From Candidatus Zixiibacteriota bacterium (GTDB taxonomy: Bacteria > JAAXHH01): a stretch of 35,563 nucleotides of DNA. The first letter of the stretch is position 1; the number at the start of each line of letters is the position of its first letter. Positions 33,489 to 35,563 of this stretch are shown here, piece by piece. The DNA lies in NCBI GenBank assembly GCA_016867335.1, contig VGJU01000008.1, positions 1-35,563 on the forward strand. Direction: 5' to 3'. Below the pieces are notes generated by a model. The model had not been told where the DNA came from. It saw only the letters and a program-made list of their open reading frames with translations, and ran no database searches. The position numbers and the translations under genes were made by a program.

Positions 33489-34499
33489 ATGAAGCGTGTG
33501 GTCAAACCCGAAGGCAAGTTTCGCATTTTGCTCGAAGAGGTTCCGGTTCCGGCTCCGGGACCGGGTGAAGTACGGATCAAAGCCGTATGCAGCCTGATCA
33601 GCCGAGGGTCGGAACTTGGCGGGCGGTATACGCGCGAACACGCCATAAATCCGGACATTATGGGGTATTCACTGGCCGGCATCGTAGACGAAACGGGTGA
33701 AGGAGTCGAACATCTGGCCGTGGGTGACCGGGTAGCGGCGCTTGCGCCTCACGCCGAATACGTCGTTCGGTCTGCCCGTGTCGCAGGTCCGGAGGATCAG
33801 GCATGGGTAGTCCCCTTGCTTCCGGCCATCTCGTTCGAACAGGCGACCTACTATCCCCTTGTAGCCAGCGCGGTCACTTGGGTGGAAATCGAGGCCATAC
33901 GCCCCGGTGATACGGTAGTTATCGTGGGGCAGGGGTTGGTCGGAAGCCTGATCCTGCAGGTTGCCAAAGCCGCCGGTATCGGGCGGCTGGTGGCAATAGA
34001 CACCTTGGACAGCCGATGCGCACTGGCTGAGGAGTTTGGGGCGGACGTGGTAATCGACGCCTCGCAGGAAAATCCCGTGCGGGCGGTGCGCAAACTCACC
34101 AGCGGGGTCGGCGCCGAGATCGTGGTGTATGCGGTAGGCGGACCGGCAGGCCCCACCGCCTTCGAACAGAGCCTCGACATGTTGGCGACCGGGGGCCTGC
34201 TCCATCTGGTCGGGCTGTACGAAGATCAGGCGCTTCCCTTGCTTTCGGGCAAGATACAGCGACGCCGACTGCTGGGTGGTCACTACGGTCTGACCAACGG
34301 AACCCGACAGTCGCTTCGCGCGATGCAACTTATCGCTTCCGGCTCGATCCACACCGACCGTATGACGACACACCGGTTTTCGTTTGTCGAAACGGCGGAG
34401 GCGTTCGATCTGCTGTATCGCCGACCGGCGGAAGCCTTTGGCGTGGTATTGGACTGGACCGCAGCAGGCCGGGATGTCAGGACAGGCCAAGCCGGGTAA
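33489..34499 (+). CDS. MDR-family (zinc-type) alcohol dehydrogenase-like oxidoreductase
   Basis: Medium-chain dehydrogenase/reductase of 336 residues. The N-terminal GroES-like domain contains VCSLISRGSE, where many zinc ADHs have the catalytic cysteine followed by GTD. The SRGSE form is also seen in BchC-like and related sugar-type members. The Rossmann motif VIVGQGLVGSLILQVAK lies near residues 140-160. The four-cysteine structural zinc cluster is absent. The ATG follows AAGGAG at a good spacing. Its 3' end overlaps the convergent aldolase gene by 23 bases. The substrate is unknown, but a sugar or polyol step feeding the neighbouring aldolase is a reasonable guess. Confidence 0.87.
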   Translation: MKRVVKPEGKFRILLEEVPVPAPGPGEVRIKAVCSLISRGSELGGRYTREHAINPDIMGYSLAGIVDETGEGVEHLAVGDRVAALAPHAEYVVRSARVAGPEDQAWVVPLLPAISFEQATYYPLVASAVTWVEIEAIRPGDTVVIVGQGLVGSLILQVAKAAGIGRLVAIDTLDSRCALAEEFGADVVIDASQENPVRAVRKLTSGVGAEIVVYAVGGPAGPTAFEQSLDMLATGGLLHLVGLYEDQALPLLSGKIQRRRLLGGHYGLTNGTRQSLRAMQLIASGSIHTDRMTTHRFSFVETAEAFDLLYRRPAEAFGVVLDWTAAGRDVRTGQAG

Positions 34500-35370
34500 G
34501 CAAATCGTTCAGATCGGCGACGGTATCCGCGTCCATCGGTGTATACGGTGCACGCGGACACGCCGAGGCGATCGCGCCTCGCAATCTATATACGTACTTG
34601 CGAATCGAAAGTCCGATACCGGGCTGATTTTCGAAACGGATCAACGGACAGTATCGGTAAAACACCTCGGCGGCGCCGTCCGCATCTCCCGCAAAATGAC
34701 GGGTACGGATATCCCGGAGAATTTCCGGATAGGCAAAGCCGGTCATCGTGCCCATGGCTCCGTGACGCAGTTCTTCGAGCAGCATGTTGCCGCCAAGCCC
34801 TCCAAATATCTCGACGCGCGGATTGGCTTTGCGAACCAGTGTCACCTTGCGGGGGGAAGGTTCCTCTTCCAATTTGAGAAATCGGCACGATGGGGCTTCG
34901 TCGGCAATGGCCGCGATAAAGTTTACACTCATGAACACACCCGAACTTGCCGGGTGATCCTGTACCACGATGGGCAGGGCCACCGCTTCGGCCACACGCA
35001 GATAATGCGCCCTTAGTGCCTCGTCGGTTCCTCTGGCGAGTTTTGGGGGAGCCACCATAAGTGACGATGCGCCAAGATCACGGGCACGTCGACTGTAGTC
35101 CACGCAACCGTCGGTTCCAGCGTGCGAGGTTCCCACGCATACGGGGATACGACCCGCCGATGCCTCTACAACACCCGCAATAACCCGGTCTCGTTCCGTG
35201 TCGGTCAGCTTTCCCGCCTCGCCCATCACACCCAAAATCGTTATGCCGTCCACACCGACGCGATACAGAAAATCCGTGAGGGTTTTCAAACTTGCCTCGT
35301 CAAGACTGCCGTCTTCATGAAACGGTGTCGGGGCTATGGTATATACACCGTGCAACAGATGATCTTGCAT
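34477..35370 (-). CDS. Dihydrodipicolinate synthase/N-acetylneuraminate lyase family aldolase
   Basis: Class I aldolase of the DapA/NAL superfamily (297 residues). The pyruvate-carboxylate motif GVMGEAGKLT is at 48-57, where DapA has GTTGE. The Schiff-base lysine is K166 in RFLKLEEEPS. The tyrosine expected in the YNVP segment is replaced by QDHPASSG (138-145), which argues against a true lysine-pathway DapA and for a catabolic sugar-acid aldolase or dehydratase. ATG 35370 follows AAAGGAG by four to five bases; longer upstream readings add unrelated sequence. Confidence 0.9.
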   Translation of the reverse strand: MQDHLLHGVYTIAPTPFHEDGSLDEASLKTLTDFLYRVGVDGITILGVMGEAGKLTDTERDRVIAGVVEASAGRIPVCVGTSHAGTDGCVDYSRRARDLGASSLMVAPPKLARGTDEALRAHYLRVAEAVALPIVVQDHPASSGVFMSVNFIAAIADEAPSCRFLKLEEEPSPRKVTLVRKANPRVEIFGGLGGNMLLEELRHGAMGTMTGFAYPEILRDIRTRHFAGDADGAAEVFYRYCPLIRFENQPGIGLSIRKYVYRLRGAIASACPRAPYTPMDADTVADLNDLLTRLGLS

Positions 35371-35437
35371 GGGACTCCTTTCCTGAGAGCACGTGTACGG
35401 GAAGTGCGGTCGTGGGGCGAAGAGCGAGCGAAAATGG

Positions 35438-35563
35438 TTAAGGCAAGGGTTGAAAATTGCGCAGGGATCCCAAACTTTTCCTAAGCAGTATCTCGGCGTG
35501 TCCTTCCACAATATAATCGGTCAGTTCGCCTATTACGGCATATCCCAACCGTTCGTATAGCCG
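35438..35563 (-). CDS. GNAT acetyltransferase, C-terminal fragment
   Basis: The frame enters from the right edge and ends with TAA at 35438. It gives 41 residues, with RLYERLGYAVIGELTDYIV and GHAEILLRKSLG typical of the last strands of GNAT N-acetyltransferases. Substrate and start lie outside the window. It runs in the same direction as the aldolase, 67 bases ahead of it. Confidence 0.75.
   Translation of the reverse strand, partial: RLYERLGYAVIGELTDYIVEGHAEILLRKSLGSLRNFQPLP

Overview
This is a gene-dense bacterial chromosomal segment of moderately high GC. It mixes housekeeping genes (ilvE, map, ctaA, lpdA, lysA, mgtE) with a catabolic cluster rich in phytanoyl-CoA dioxygenase (PhyH) family proteins, sugar-acid or amine oxidoreductases, a beta-propeller hydrolase and an enolase-superfamily enzyme. 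A Wza-like exporter, a sigma-54 activator and heme A synthase point to a Gram-negative with an aerobic terminal oxidase. PhyH-rich catabolic clusters are common in uncultured Latescibacterota, Poribacteria, Hydrogenedentota and planctomycete-like lineages, but the phylum is inference and I cannot assign it from the sequence alone.

Layout. 1-2555 (+): a possible 29-residue tail of an upstream gene, then ilvE, a nucleotidyltransferase and map in one operon. 2563-4503 (-): a NhaC-family antiporter that appears to start at ATT. 4637-9180 (-): a carotenoid block (decayed SRPBCC gene, crtB, two CrtI-type desaturases) bounded by a perfect 23-bp direct repeat. 9338-10285 (-): ctaA. 10326-15726 (-) and 16016-19031 (+): two divergent arms of the catabolic cluster, with four PhyH-type oxygenases, an enolase-superfamily enzyme, a beta-propeller hydrolase, a Gfo/Idh/MocA dehydrogenase and a sarcosine-oxidase-like flavoenzyme, around a shared regulatory gap with an inverted repeat. 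19110-20831 (+): an amidohydrolase. 20837-21672 (-): a zinc-ribbon protein translationally coupled to a response regulator. 21860-27888: lpdA, an unknown 88-residue gene, an iron alcohol dehydrogenase, an SLBB exporter and lysA. 28151-29563 (+): mgtE.

29586-33163 is the most unusual stretch. A textbook sigma-54 promoter precedes a universal stress protein gene and a PAS histidine kinase gene. These converge with an NtrC-type sigma-54 response regulator. Each of the three genes is interrupted by exactly one in-frame stop codon, a different one each time (TAG, TGA, TAA), and each could come from a single C-to-T change in a sense codon. The whole signalling unit therefore looks freshly inactivated, or split, while its reading frames remain otherwise intact.

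33489-35563: an MDR-family dehydrogenase convergent with a DapA-family aldolase, then the C-terminal piece of a GNAT acetyltransferase cut by the window edge. I saw no tRNA, rRNA, CRISPR array, integrase or complete insertion sequence.
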